A stretch of 64,000 nt of DNA from Actinoplanes oblitus (GTDB lineage Bacteria; Actinomycetota; Actinomycetes; Mycobacteriales; Micromonosporaceae): positions 3,301,501 through 3,365,500 of the forward strand of contig NZ_CP126980.1 in assembly GCF_030252345.1 (NCBI RefSeq). The letters are read 5' to 3'. Position numbers and translations under genes: made by a program. Each line of letters opens with the position of its first letter. Position 1 is the stretch's first letter. The notes beneath the pieces are model-generated. The model saw nothing but the letters and a program-made list of their open reading frames with translations, ran no database searches and was not told the DNA's origin. Positions 28,367 through 36,046 of the stretch are shown here, piece after piece.

Positions 28367-28448
28367 CACCGGCCCGGGCGCCGGTGACTCCGGCCTGGCT
28401 CAGGTGGTCCCCGGTACCCGACGCCACGACCGGAACCGCTGCTGACAT
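28353..28448 (-). CDS. 31-residue leaderless small ORF at the head of the VMAP-C operon
   Basis: Encodes a 31-residue peptide beginning MSAAVPVVASGTG. It is not a member of a family I recognise. TACGAT ends six bases before the ATG and CAGACA lies 18 bases further upstream, giving a leaderless promoter. Its stop falls 11 bases inside the VMAP-C start region, so reading it could couple or regulate VMAP-C translation. Third-position GC is high but below that of neighbouring genes. It could be a leader peptide, a small partner of the system or chance. The call rests on promoter spacing and overlap. Confidence 0.42.
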   Translation of the reverse strand: MSAAVPVVASGTGDHLSQAGVTGARAGDDPA

Positions 28449-28863
28449 GCCGCCATCGTATGGGCTGCGCTCGCCGGTTGTCTGCTGTCGGTAAGGAGAC
28501 AGTGGACAATCGTGATCGACCGGGGGATGCCCGCTCATCCCATCGAGCGATTTAAGTGCCTAGTGGTCGGCTCACGGCGGCCTCCGGTACGGGCCAGCCC
28601 GTTTTTCGGTACGGCGGGCTGCTCCAGCCGTACCGTCAAGCGGCGGACCGGAACCCGGAGCGGACCGGAAGCCGGCCGGCCGGAGCCTGGTGAGCGCCTT
28701 CCCCCAAGTTTGCCCAACCCACCTGTGACCTCGGGAAATGCGGGAGGATCGAGGCGCTGTCGAAGAACGTCGGCAGGGTCGCCGAGCGTTACCTCGTCCG
28801 GTGGACGGTGGCGCGCTCCCCGTGCTGATCGGTCCCTTGTGAGCCCGGCTCAGGATGGAGTCC
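28449..28863. other. 415-base gap without a convincing gene
   Basis: Holds the promoter of the small ORF at its left end and an inverted repeat CGGTACGGC/GCCGTACCG (28607-28615 with 28627-28635), part of a CGGTAC-rich patch related to the dispersed motif. 28733-28825 has one open frame with high third-position GC but no start codon. Confidence 0.45.
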
Positions 28864-28992
28864 ATGAGAATCCGCCGCGCCGCCGTCGCCGTGCTCTCCG
28901 CGCTGGTCTAGGAACCGCACGGTCTCGCGGTGACCGGCGCGGCCGTGTGGGTCGCCATGGAGAGCGGCTCGCTGGTCGCCGTCCCGGGCTAA
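28864..28992 (+). pseudogene. Remnant of a secreted beta-propeller (virginiamycin B lyase-like) protein
   Basis: In a single frame: a signal-peptide-like start MRIRRAAVAVLSALV, an in-frame TAG, then EPHGLAVTGAAVWVAMESG ending SLVAVPG-stop. The second part matches the PHG-AV-ggAVWVA repeat of NHL/Vgb-type propellers. The two ends of a roughly 300-residue gene appear joined by a large internal deletion. The TAA stop overlaps the convergent membrane-protein stop. Confidence 0.55.
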
Positions 28993-29654
28993 CGCCGGCG
29001 GTTCCGCAGCGCCCGCGGGGGCAGCCGCACGCCGCCCAGGGTGTGCAGCGCAGCCGGGCCGCGCGGGCGGCGGGGGCGGGCGGTGGTCCACCGCGCGGCC
29101 GCGGCCGGCCGGCGGACCTCGATCTCGACCGTCTCCCGGGTCCGGACCTCGGCCTCGGCCAGCGGCGCGGCAAGCAGGAACACCTCCGGCAGCACCGCCG
29201 GTGCCACCGGCTCGGCGAGCTCGGCGATCGGCTCGGCCGTGTGCAGCAGGGTGGCCGCCGCCACGTTGCCCACCGTGAGCAGCGCGCTGACCATGGCCAG
29301 CAGCGGCGCGGAGGCGGCCGAGGTCGCGGTCAGCACCCCGGTGGCGGCCGCGACGGCCAGCGCCGCCACCACGCCGGCCCGCCGATCCCGCTGGGTGCCG
29401 CGGGAGCCGATCAGGAAGGCCGCCACCGCCGCCGCGGCGCCGAGCACCGCGGAGGTGGCGCACACCGCCGCGAACGGCCACAGCCAGCTGACCGAGGCGT
29501 CGTCGTCGGCCACGAAGAACACCAGGAACGGCGTCCCGATCACCGCGATCAGCAGGAACGCGACCGCCTCCACGGCCAGCACCATGGCCCCGCCGGTGAC
29601 CGGGTCCATCCGCCGGACCCAGCCGTTGCCCCGTACCCAGTCGATCTCGGCCAT
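28989..29654 (-). CDS. Predicted multi-pass membrane protein, unknown function
   Basis: 221 residues, no family recognised. Four hydrophobic segments are visible (about 25-48, 57-84, 90-110, 113-135). A basic C-terminal tail (RPRRPRGPAALHTLGGVRLP, then PRALRNRRR) is probably cytoplasmic. GGGAGGA precedes the ATG. It lies 57 bases downstream of another small membrane protein in the same direction, with a small inverted repeat (GATCCG/CGGATC, 29698-29713) between them. Confidence 0.65.
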   Translation of the reverse strand: MAEIDWVRGNGWVRRMDPVTGGAMVLAVEAVAFLLIAVIGTPFLVFFVADDDASVSWLWPFAAVCATSAVLGAAAAVAAFLIGSRGTQRDRRAGVVAALAVAAATGVLTATSAASAPLLAMVSALLTVGNVAAATLLHTAEPIAELAEPVAPAVLPEVFLLAAPLAEAEVRTRETVEIEVRRPAAAARWTTARPRRPRGPAALHTLGGVRLPPRALRNRRR

Positions 29655-29711
29655 GCGTGTCCTCCCGTGGCAGCTTGATCGAGGACCGTACCTTATCGAT
29701 CCGGTAACGGA

Positions 29712-30299
29712 TCAGACGACGTTGCGGTCCGGCCGGCGGGCGCGGGCGTGGGCGTCCCGGATCCCCATCAGCACGGCGGCGTAGAGGGTGAAGCCGGACC
29801 CGACCCCGGCAATCAGTCCCACCGTGCCCGCCGACGCGCCGGCCGCGTACGCCAGGAAGCCGGCCACGCCGAGGACCGTCATCACCCCGCCGACCCAGTA
29901 GAAGAGCGGCAACCGCCAGGCCCAGGCGAGCGGCAAGAAGTGCACGCCCACCACGATCACCACCCAGGCGACAGCGACCTCCGGTTTCTTCAGCACCCCG
30001 TTGATCACGTAGAGACCGCCGAACAGGGCGATGATCTCGCCGAGGACCGCGTACCAGTACCTGCGGTCGGCGAAGCCGCGGATGTCGCTCTCCCTGGTCG
30101 GCGCGACCGCGCGCTCGGTCCGGAACAACCGCACGAGCAGCACGGCCGCGATCAGCAGCGCCACCACCCGGATCACCAGCCGCCACGGTGCCGGCAGATC
30201 CGCGCTGTTGACCATCACGAAGACCGTGCCGAAGCTGAGTGCGACCAGCGAGCCGATCATCAGTCCACTGAGTCGTCGATTGTCGTTCTGCCCCGTCAT
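29712..30299 (-). CDS. Predicted membrane protein, unknown function
   Basis: 195 residues with six hydrophobic segments, the strongest near residues 13-29, 38-57, 85-102 and 107-127. The loop ESDIRGFADRRYWYAVLGE resembles actinobacterial membrane proteins of unknown role. The start ATG overlaps the stop of the MpaB-like gene (ATGA), so it is translated from the same transcript. Confidence 0.65.
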   Translation of the reverse strand: MTGQNDNRRLSGLMIGSLVALSFGTVFVMVNSADLPAPWRLVIRVVALLIAAVLLVRLFRTERAVAPTRESDIRGFADRRYWYAVLGEIIALFGGLYVINGVLKKPEVAVAWVVIVVGVHFLPLAWAWRLPLFYWVGGVMTVLGVAGFLAYAAGASAGTVGLIAGVGSGFTLYAAVLMGIRDAHARARRPDRNVV

Positions 30300-31477
30300 G
30301 CCGCCATCCTGCCGGTGTCACGGCGTTCCCGCTGCCCCGCCTCCCAGCGCGCGAACTGGGCCAGCGCCTGCCGCTCGCCTCGCGCCAGCAGCCTCCGCCG
30401 GCCGCCCGGCAAGCGCCCGAGACCGTGGCTGATCAGCAGATTCGCCGCGACGCGCGTCAATCCGTACCACGGTGGCCGGTAGGGCAGACCGAGATCCCGC
30501 ATCGCCGCCCGGCCGAGCAGCCAGGTGCTCACCGAGAGGGCGCGTTCCCGTTCGTAGACCCGCCGCCAGCCGTACGCGAACTCGTCGGTCATCGCGATCA
30601 GGGCGCAGGCCAGGGCGACGCTGTTCCGGTCCGGCGGCGGGTCGAAGGAGAGGAAATGGTAGAGCTGCCGCCGCCCGCGTCGCTCGGTGAACGGCAGCCA
30701 CTCCTCGTCCACCCCGAGCAGCCAGCCGACGTAGCACCAGAGATGCATCACCGCCCGGGCGTCCGCGCGCGACACGCGTACCCCGAGCAGTCGCAGATGC
30801 AGCAGGAAACTGGTGGAGAAGATGCCGAGGGTGCTGGCCTGGTCGTACTGGTTGATCGGCAGGCCGCGGAACTCGTGGTCCCAGGTCGGGTCGGCCTCCA
30901 GCCGGGCGTTGACCAGGGCGTGCAGGACGCGTACCCGCAGGGTGGCGGTGAAGCCGGGGCCGCCCGGCGCCAGTCCGCCCGGCGCGGTCACCGCGCGCCA
31001 CCAGTGCGAGGTCTCGATGATCCGGCGCAGCGTCTCGCCGCCACTGAGCCGGCCGGTGCGCACCAGCGGCTCCAGCGCCGCGCCGGTCCGATAACCGCCG
31101 AGCAGCGAGCCGTAGGCCAGCACCAGCCCGGCATCCATGCCGAACGTCCGGCAGGCCTCCGCTCCGCGGGCCAGCAAGGCGTCGTCCACCCACGCCGGCC
31201 GCTCGCGGACCGTCCGGAAAAAGGCCGTCAAGGCGTCCGGTACGCCCTCCGCCGGCCCCGCCGCGACCAGCCGGTCCAGGTCCCGCATCGTCATCCCGGG
31301 CGTCTCGCGAACCGCCCGCACCAGCGCGGCCGCCACCTCGTCCCGCCGGTTCAGGCCCCGCTGCAGCGCCGCGATCTCCGGCCCGCTCGGCCGCGCCCCA
31401 CTGCCGGCCAGCAGCCGCAGCGGTCGTGCCGCCCGTTCGCCCCACTCCCGATCCGCCCCGAATCTCCCCGGCACCAT
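30296..31477 (-). CDS. Oxygenase MpaB-family protein (DUF2236)
   Basis: 393 residues. The DUF2236/MpaB-like haem-oxygenase core is recognisable: LEADPTWDHEFRGLPINQYD, MHLWCYVGWLLGVDEEWLPF and the following TERRGR. This family includes latex-clearing protein Lcp and the fungal MpaB oxygenase. It cleaves C=C bonds or oxidises lipids; the substrate is unknown. No signal peptide is seen. TATCGT ends six bases before the ATG, a leaderless pattern that supports this start. First gene of a three-gene run with two membrane proteins. Confidence 0.82.
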   Translation of the reverse strand: MVPGRFGADREWGERAARPLRLLAGSGARPSGPEIAALQRGLNRRDEVAAALVRAVRETPGMTMRDLDRLVAAGPAEGVPDALTAFFRTVRERPAWVDDALLARGAEACRTFGMDAGLVLAYGSLLGGYRTGAALEPLVRTGRLSGGETLRRIIETSHWWRAVTAPGGLAPGGPGFTATLRVRVLHALVNARLEADPTWDHEFRGLPINQYDQASTLGIFSTSFLLHLRLLGVRVSRADARAVMHLWCYVGWLLGVDEEWLPFTERRGRRQLYHFLSFDPPPDRNSVALACALIAMTDEFAYGWRRVYERERALSVSTWLLGRAAMRDLGLPYRPPWYGLTRVAANLLISHGLGRLPGGRRRLLARGERQALAQFARWEAGQRERRDTGRMAA

Positions 31478-31491
31478 CCCCCGACGATAAG

Positions 31492-31739
31492 GTGACCAGC
31501 CGGCATCCGGTCGTCGCGTCCGGCCCCTCGCCGGACGCCCGGCTGCTCGCGGTGTGCGACAGCGGTGGTGGCACCGGGCCGGTGCGGATCCTGGGCACCT
31601 CGACGAGGAGCCCGCTCACCGGGATGCGGGTCGACGGCCCGATCGCCGCCGGCCGCTGGACGGCAGCGGCCTCTGCCTCTCCGGCGGCCGGGGTCGCTAC
31701 GCCTTCGATCTGGTGCCGGCGGCCACGCCGGTACATTGA
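31492..31739 (+). pseudogene. Frameshifted C-terminal remnant of a WD40-like propeller protein
   Basis: GTG 31492 opens a frame reading SGPSPDARLLAVCDSGGGTG and PVRILGTSTRSPL up to AAGRW. From about 31656 the coherent continuation is one frame back: LDGSGLCLSGGRGRYAFDL, ending VPAATPVH-stop. Both halves look like propeller blades (SPDxRLLAV, LDGSGLCLSGG). So one indel near 31656 breaks a gene fragment that also lacks its N-terminus. Confidence 0.45.
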
Positions 31740-31808
31740 CCGTCGCAAATCGAGGGCCATAGGCTGCTGATCGTTTCGAGTCATTCCCGCCAAGCGAACG
31801 GTGACGCG

Positions 31809-34550
31809 ATGCGACTCCTGAAACCCTCGGCCCTGGCAGTCCTCCTGGTGGCTGCCCTGACCCCGCAACTCGCCGGCACCCCGGCGAGCGCCGGCACCCC
31901 CTGTGGCAGCGACCCCGCCGCCCACCTCGGCTCGGTGCCCACCCCGGAACAGTTCCTCGGCTTCCCGCTCGGGCTCGGCCAGCAGCGGGTGGTCACCAAC
32001 ACCGAGATCCGCGGTTACCTGAGCGCCGTCGACAAGGCCTCGGACCGGGTGACCACCGGCACCATGGGCACCAGCGTCCTCGGCCAGCCGCTGGACTACG
32101 CCGTCGTCTCCGGCAGGCGGGTCACCCCGCGCACCCTCGCCGACATCCGCGACCTGCGCGATCCGCGGCGGACCGGGGCCACCCGGGCCCGCCGGACCGC
32201 GGCCGGCGAACCGGCCATCGTCTGGATCGCCGGGAACGTGCACGGCGGCGAGACCAGCGGCGCCGACGCCTCACTCAAGACGCTCTACGAGCTGGCCGCC
32301 GGGCTGTCCTGCGCGGTCCGGGACCGCACCGACAACCTGATCACGGTGATCCTGCCGACCCAGAACCCGGACGGCCGGGACGCGGCGCGGCGGCAGAACG
32401 AGTACGGCTTCGACCTGAACCGGGACTGGTTCGCCCGCACCCAGCCGGAGACCGACAGCAAGGTCGATCTGCTCCGGCGGTACCCGCCGCAGGTCTTCAT
32501 CGACGCCCACGAGATGGGCGGCCGGCAGTACTTCTTCCCGCCGAACGCGGACCCGATCCACCACGAGATCGCCGACGCGCCCGTCGACTGGATCAACCGG
32601 ATCGGCGCGGCGAACAAGGCCGGGTTCGGCTACAACGGCGCCTGCACCGAGACGGTCACCACCGAGTGCTACTTCAACTACGACACCTACGACCTGTTCT
32701 ACATGGGTTACGGCGACACCGTTCCGGCGGCCGGATTCGGGGCGGCCGGTATGACGTACGAGAAAGGCAGTGCCTCGGCGGTCCAGGACCGGGTGCAGCA
32801 GCAGTTCAACACCCAGTGGGCGACGCTCGGCTGGGCCGCCGCCAACAAGCGCGAGGTGCTGAACGGCTACTACCGGATCTGGGCGGACGCGCTGGCCGAG
32901 GGCCGGGCCGGCGCGCTCGAGCCCAACGAGGTGGTGCAGCCGGGGAACACCGTCCAGTTCCCGGTGCCGAACATCAAGATCAAGTCGTACGTCCTGCTGC
33001 CGGACCGCCAGCTCGGCGACGTCCGCCGTCTGGTCGAGCGGTTGCGCGCCATGGACGTCGAGGTCTACGAGATCAAGAAACCGATCACGGTACGCGACGC
33101 GCACCTGTTCGGCGGCCGCTCCGCGAAGAACGTCACCGTGCCGGCCGGCGCCTACTGGATCCCGATGGCACAGCCGCAGAAGCACTGGATCCAGGCCACC
33201 CTCGGCGAGGACCCGTACGTCCCGTTCCCGTACTTCTACGACGTCTCCTCGTGGAGCAACCCGCTGCTGATGGGCATCGACACCCTCTACACCGGCGACG
33301 ACCTGCGGCCCCACGCCGTACGGGTGAAGCGGATCGAGGGCGGTGCCACCGGCCGCGCGCCGGCCAAGGGCTCCTACTCCTACCCGCTCGACTCGGCCTC
33401 GGCCGCACAGCTCACCTTCCGCCTGCTCGGCCGGGGCGCCGCCGCGGTCCGCGACGGTGACCTGATCCGGGTGCCGGCGAAGGCCGTCTCCCGCGACGCC
33501 GACCGGCTCGCCCGCTCCCTCGGTGTCACCCTCATCCCGAGCCGCCGGCCGGCCGCCGGGACCGCGCTCGTCCGGCCCGACGTCGGCCTGTTCCGGGGCG
33601 CCGGCATCACCACCACCGCCGGCTCCTACGGCGAGGCCCGCTACCTGCTCGGCAGCCGGTGGGGCCTCGACCTCAAGCCGGTGACCACCGCCGACATCAA
33701 CGACAACACCCCCGCCTTCACCGGCCGGGGCGTGCTGCTCGTCCCGGACGGCAGCAACGCGACCGGCGGGCTCACCGCCGCCGGCCAGGCCAACCTGCGC
33801 GCCTGGATCGCCCGGGGCAACACCTACCTGGGGCTGCGCAACGAGGGCACCCGGCTGGCCCGGGCCGCCGGCCTGACCTCCACCACCGAGGTGGCGAAGC
33901 CGGACGACTACCTGGTGATCGGCTCGCACCTGCGGGTCGACGTGGACCACCGCAGCCCGATCGGGGCGGGCCGCCCGGCCGAGGACTTCGAGTTCAACAA
34001 CGACGACCCGATCCTGACCCCGAGCACCACCGGCGTGAACGCGCTGACCTACCCGAGCGGTGACACGTTCTGGCACAACGGCTACACCGTCGGATCGGAC
34101 CTGCTCAAGGGCACCGCCGTGGTGGTGGACGAGCCGACCGGCGCCGGCCGGGCGGTGCTGTTCGCCTTCAACCCGCTCTTCCGCGGCTACAACGAGAGCG
34201 GCCAGCAACTGGTGGCCAACGCGCTGCTCGCCCCGGCCGGCGCCGGGTCCGCGCTGCGCGCCACGAGCCCCGGCCCGGCCCGGGCCGCCGCCGCGAACCT
34301 GCCGGCCCCAGCCAACCTGGGCGGCGAGTGGCGCCCGGCCCGGATCCAGGTGGCCGCCGCCGACCTGGCCCGCGCCCGGGCCGTCGTCAACCGCTACACC
34401 AGCACCGCGACGGCCTCGGTGATCGGCGGCTCGGCCTACTTCACCATCCCCAATCCGGACGGCCTCCAGCCCGACGAACACCCGTTCCTCCGTGACCTGG
34501 TGACCGAGCTCAAGGCGGCGGGCATCCCGCTGCGCGCGGTCGCCGGCTGA
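31809..34550 (+). CDS. Secreted M14-family zinc carboxypeptidase
   Basis: 913 residues. The Sec signal is MRLLKPSALAVLLVAALTPQ with cleavage probably after TPASA. The peptidase domain has zinc ligands His145 and Glu148 in GNVHGGETSGAD, a likely substrate-binding NLNRDW-like FDLNRDWF, and His234 in FIDAHEMGG. GYGDTVPAAGFGAAGMTYEK leads toward the catalytic Glu region. The long C-terminal part (about 400-913) resembles the beta-rich, glutamine-amidotransferase-like extension of large actinomycete M14 proteins. It probably degrades extracellular protein. A strong hairpin terminator follows 20 bases after the stop. Confidence 0.87.
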   Translation: MRLLKPSALAVLLVAALTPQLAGTPASAGTPCGSDPAAHLGSVPTPEQFLGFPLGLGQQRVVTNTEIRGYLSAVDKASDRVTTGTMGTSVLGQPLDYAVVSGRRVTPRTLADIRDLRDPRRTGATRARRTAAGEPAIVWIAGNVHGGETSGADASLKTLYELAAGLSCAVRDRTDNLITVILPTQNPDGRDAARRQNEYGFDLNRDWFARTQPETDSKVDLLRRYPPQVFIDAHEMGGRQYFFPPNADPIHHEIADAPVDWINRIGAANKAGFGYNGACTETVTTECYFNYDTYDLFYMGYGDTVPAAGFGAAGMTYEKGSASAVQDRVQQQFNTQWATLGWAAANKREVLNGYYRIWADALAEGRAGALEPNEVVQPGNTVQFPVPNIKIKSYVLLPDRQLGDVRRLVERLRAMDVEVYEIKKPITVRDAHLFGGRSAKNVTVPAGAYWIPMAQPQKHWIQATLGEDPYVPFPYFYDVSSWSNPLLMGIDTLYTGDDLRPHAVRVKRIEGGATGRAPAKGSYSYPLDSASAAQLTFRLLGRGAAAVRDGDLIRVPAKAVSRDADRLARSLGVTLIPSRRPAAGTALVRPDVGLFRGAGITTTAGSYGEARYLLGSRWGLDLKPVTTADINDNTPAFTGRGVLLVPDGSNATGGLTAAGQANLRAWIARGNTYLGLRNEGTRLARAAGLTSTTEVAKPDDYLVIGSHLRVDVDHRSPIGAGRPAEDFEFNNDDPILTPSTTGVNALTYPSGDTFWHNGYTVGSDLLKGTAVVVDEPTGAGRAVLFAFNPLFRGYNESGQQLVANALLAPAGAGSALRATSPGPARAAAANLPAPANLGGEWRPARIQVAAADLARARAVVNRYTSTATASVIGGSAYFTIPNPDGLQPDEHPFLRDLVTELKAAGIPLRAVAG

Positions 34551-34569
34551 CGACCGGCTTGCCGGTGAC

Positions 34570-34604
34570 AGAGCCCCGGCCCGGCACTGCCGGGCCGGGG
34601 CTCT
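34570..34604. terminator. Strong hairpin terminator after the M14 peptidase
   Basis: AGAGCCCCGGCCCGGCA (34570-34586) and TGCCGGGCCGGGGCTCT (34588-34604) are perfect complements around one central C. It lies 20 bases after the stop codon and can work in both directions. Confidence 0.85.
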
Positions 34605-34605
34605 C

Positions 34606-34881
34606 GTCCGATCGGCGTCCACCACGAACTGGTGGCGCTCAGCGCGCCGGTCCGGGTCCGCCGCCTGCTGCCCGAACCCGGGGAAGAACCGCTCCAGCTG
34701 CCGCTGCCCGGACGGCAGCAGCGCGTGCACCTGGCTGCCCCGCGGCACCTCGGGACGCGGGCCGACCGCGCCGATCGGGTCGGCGGCGATCCGCTCGTCG
34801 GACACGTTCAGCGCGGCCAGGTCGTCGCGCTCGACGGCGAGCACCTCATCGGCGTGGTCGCTGAAGAAGGTGGCTGTGTCG
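34606..34881 (-). pseudogene. Fragment of an FAD-dependent monooxygenase
   Basis: On the minus strand one frame with almost pure G/C third positions reads FFSDHADEVLAVERDDLAAL and RPEVPRGSQVHALLPSGQRQ, then LERFFPGF. This matches the first 90 residues of UbiH/PHBH-type flavin monooxygenases, after the GxGxxG that should precede it. The fragment abuts the TspO stop on one side and the hairpin terminator on the other. It has no start codon context, no N-terminal Rossmann motif and no C-terminal two-thirds. Confidence 0.65.
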
Positions 34882-34884
34882 GCC

Positions 34885-35355
34885 TCAGCGCGCCGGGTTG
34901 CGCCGCACGATCGCGGCGTTGAGGACGGTCGCGAACAGGCACCATGCGACGTAGGGCGCGAGGGCGGCGCCGGCCAGCCGATCGGTCCGCGCCGCGCGGC
35001 GCAGCAACAGCACGTTCGAGACGTTCAGCGTGACGATCTCGGCGAGCGCGGCCTTCGGCCGCTTCGCCCCGAAGAACAGTGCGCTCCAGCCCGCGTTCAG
35101 CAGCAGATTGACCCCGTACGCCCGGGCGAACGCGCGCCGATCCGCCTCGCCGGCCCGGTCCAGCGTGCGAGCGCCGGCCAGCGCGATCAGCGCGTAGAGC
35201 GGCGTCCACACCGCCGGGAAGGCGACCGGCGGCGGCTGCCAGGACGGCTTGCGCAGCGTGCGGTACCACGCCGACTTCGGGTCGGTGGCGAGCGATCCGG
35301 CACCGGCCGCGGCGGTCACCGCGGCGGCGGTCTTGACCCAGGTGGGAATCGTCAT
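34885..35355 (-). CDS. TspO/MBR-family membrane protein
   Basis: 156 residues with five hydrophobic segments, the expected TspO topology. Conserved signatures include SAWYRTLRKPSWQPPPVAFP and VWTPLYALIALAGAR. NLLLNAGWSALFFG is the conserved mid-protein helix. TspO proteins bind tetrapyrroles or cholesterol-like ligands and are linked to stress and porphyrin handling. The start is ATG 35355 (MTIPTWVK); an in-frame GTG/ATG further upstream would overlap the neighbour's promoter region. Divergent from the PfpI gene. Confidence 0.85.
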   Translation of the reverse strand: MTIPTWVKTAAAVTAAAGAGSLATDPKSAWYRTLRKPSWQPPPVAFPAVWTPLYALIALAGARTLDRAGEADRRAFARAYGVNLLLNAGWSALFFGAKRPKAALAEIVTLNVSNVLLLRRAARTDRLAGAALAPYVAWCLFATVLNAAIVRRNPAR

Positions 35356-35398
35356 GCCCGATGGCTTACCCGCCGGGACGGGGTTCACCCGGCCGGTT

Positions 35399-35423
35399 GT
35401 TTATCCCGCCACGTGCCGGGCAG
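35399..35423 (+). promoter_or_regulatory. Possible sigma-B-type promoter of the PfpI-family gene
   Basis: GTTTAT (35399-35404), 13 bases, then GGGCAG (35418-35423). The -35 fits GTTTNN and the -10 keeps GGG but is a weak match to GGGTAT. Plausible because DJ-1/PfpI stress proteins are common members of such regulons. Confidence 0.35.
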
Positions 35424-35460
35424 GAAATCGGTATCCGACAACGCCGACAAGGGAGGCAGC

Positions 35461-36000
35461 ATGCCTACGTCCATCACCGGTAAGCGGGTCGCTTTTCTCG
35501 CCACCGACGGCGTGGAGGAAGTGGAGTACACCGAACCGCGCAAGGCGGTGGAGAACGCCGGCGGCACCGCCGAGCTGATCTCGATCAAGGACGGCGCCAT
35601 CCAGGCCGTCAACCACCTGGACAAGGCCGGGACGTACCCGGTGGACCGCCTGGTCAAGGACGCCCGGGTGGCGCAGTACGACGCCCTGGTCCTGCCGGGC
35701 GGCGTGGCCAACCCGGACTTCCTGCGCGCCGACCCGGAGGCGGTCCGCTTCGTCCGCGACTTCGTCGGCACCGGCAAGCCGGTCGCCGCGATCTGCCACG
35801 GCCCGTGGACGCTGGTCGAGGCCGGCGTGGTCGACGGCCGCACGCTGACCAGCTGGCCGAGCCTGCGCACCGACGTCACCAACGCCGGCGCGACCTGGGT
35901 GGACGAGCAGGTCCACGTGGACGGGTCGCTGGTCACCAGCCGCAAGCCGGACGACCTGCCGGCCTTCTGCGACCAGCTCCTGACGCAGCTCGCCGCGTGA
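35461..36000 (+). CDS. DJ-1/PfpI-family protein (YhbO-like)
   Basis: 179 residues of the type 1 glutamine-amidotransferase-like fold. VAFLATDGVEEVEYTEPRKA includes the conserved active-site Glu, and AAICHGPWTLVEAG holds nucleophile Cys112 followed by His113, typical of PfpI/YhbO/DJ-1 stress proteins. Members act as deglycases or general protective enzymes. The start ATG follows GGGAGGC at good spacing. A hairpin closes the gene against the convergent chemoreceptor. Confidence 0.88.
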   Translation: MPTSITGKRVAFLATDGVEEVEYTEPRKAVENAGGTAELISIKDGAIQAVNHLDKAGTYPVDRLVKDARVAQYDALVLPGGVANPDFLRADPEAVRFVRDFVGTGKPVAAICHGPWTLVEAGVVDGRTLTSWPSLRTDVTNAGATWVDEQVHVDGSLVTSRKPDDLPAFCDQLLTQLAA

Positions 36001-36013
36001 CCCGTTCGATCGT

Positions 36014-36045
36014 CGGTCGCCGGCCGCCTCGGCGGCCGGCGACCG
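36014..36045. terminator. Bidirectional hairpin between convergent genes
   Basis: A stem of about 15 pairs (36014-36028 with 36031-36045) built around GGTCGCCGGCCGCC and GGCGGCCGGCGACC with a two-base loop TC. It lies between the PfpI and chemoreceptor stop codons. Confidence 0.75.
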
Positions 36046-36046
36046 G

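Noticed and set aside
28733..28825. Possible coding stretch ending RYLVRWTVARSPC
   Set aside because: Good third-position GC but no start codon, no family match and very short.
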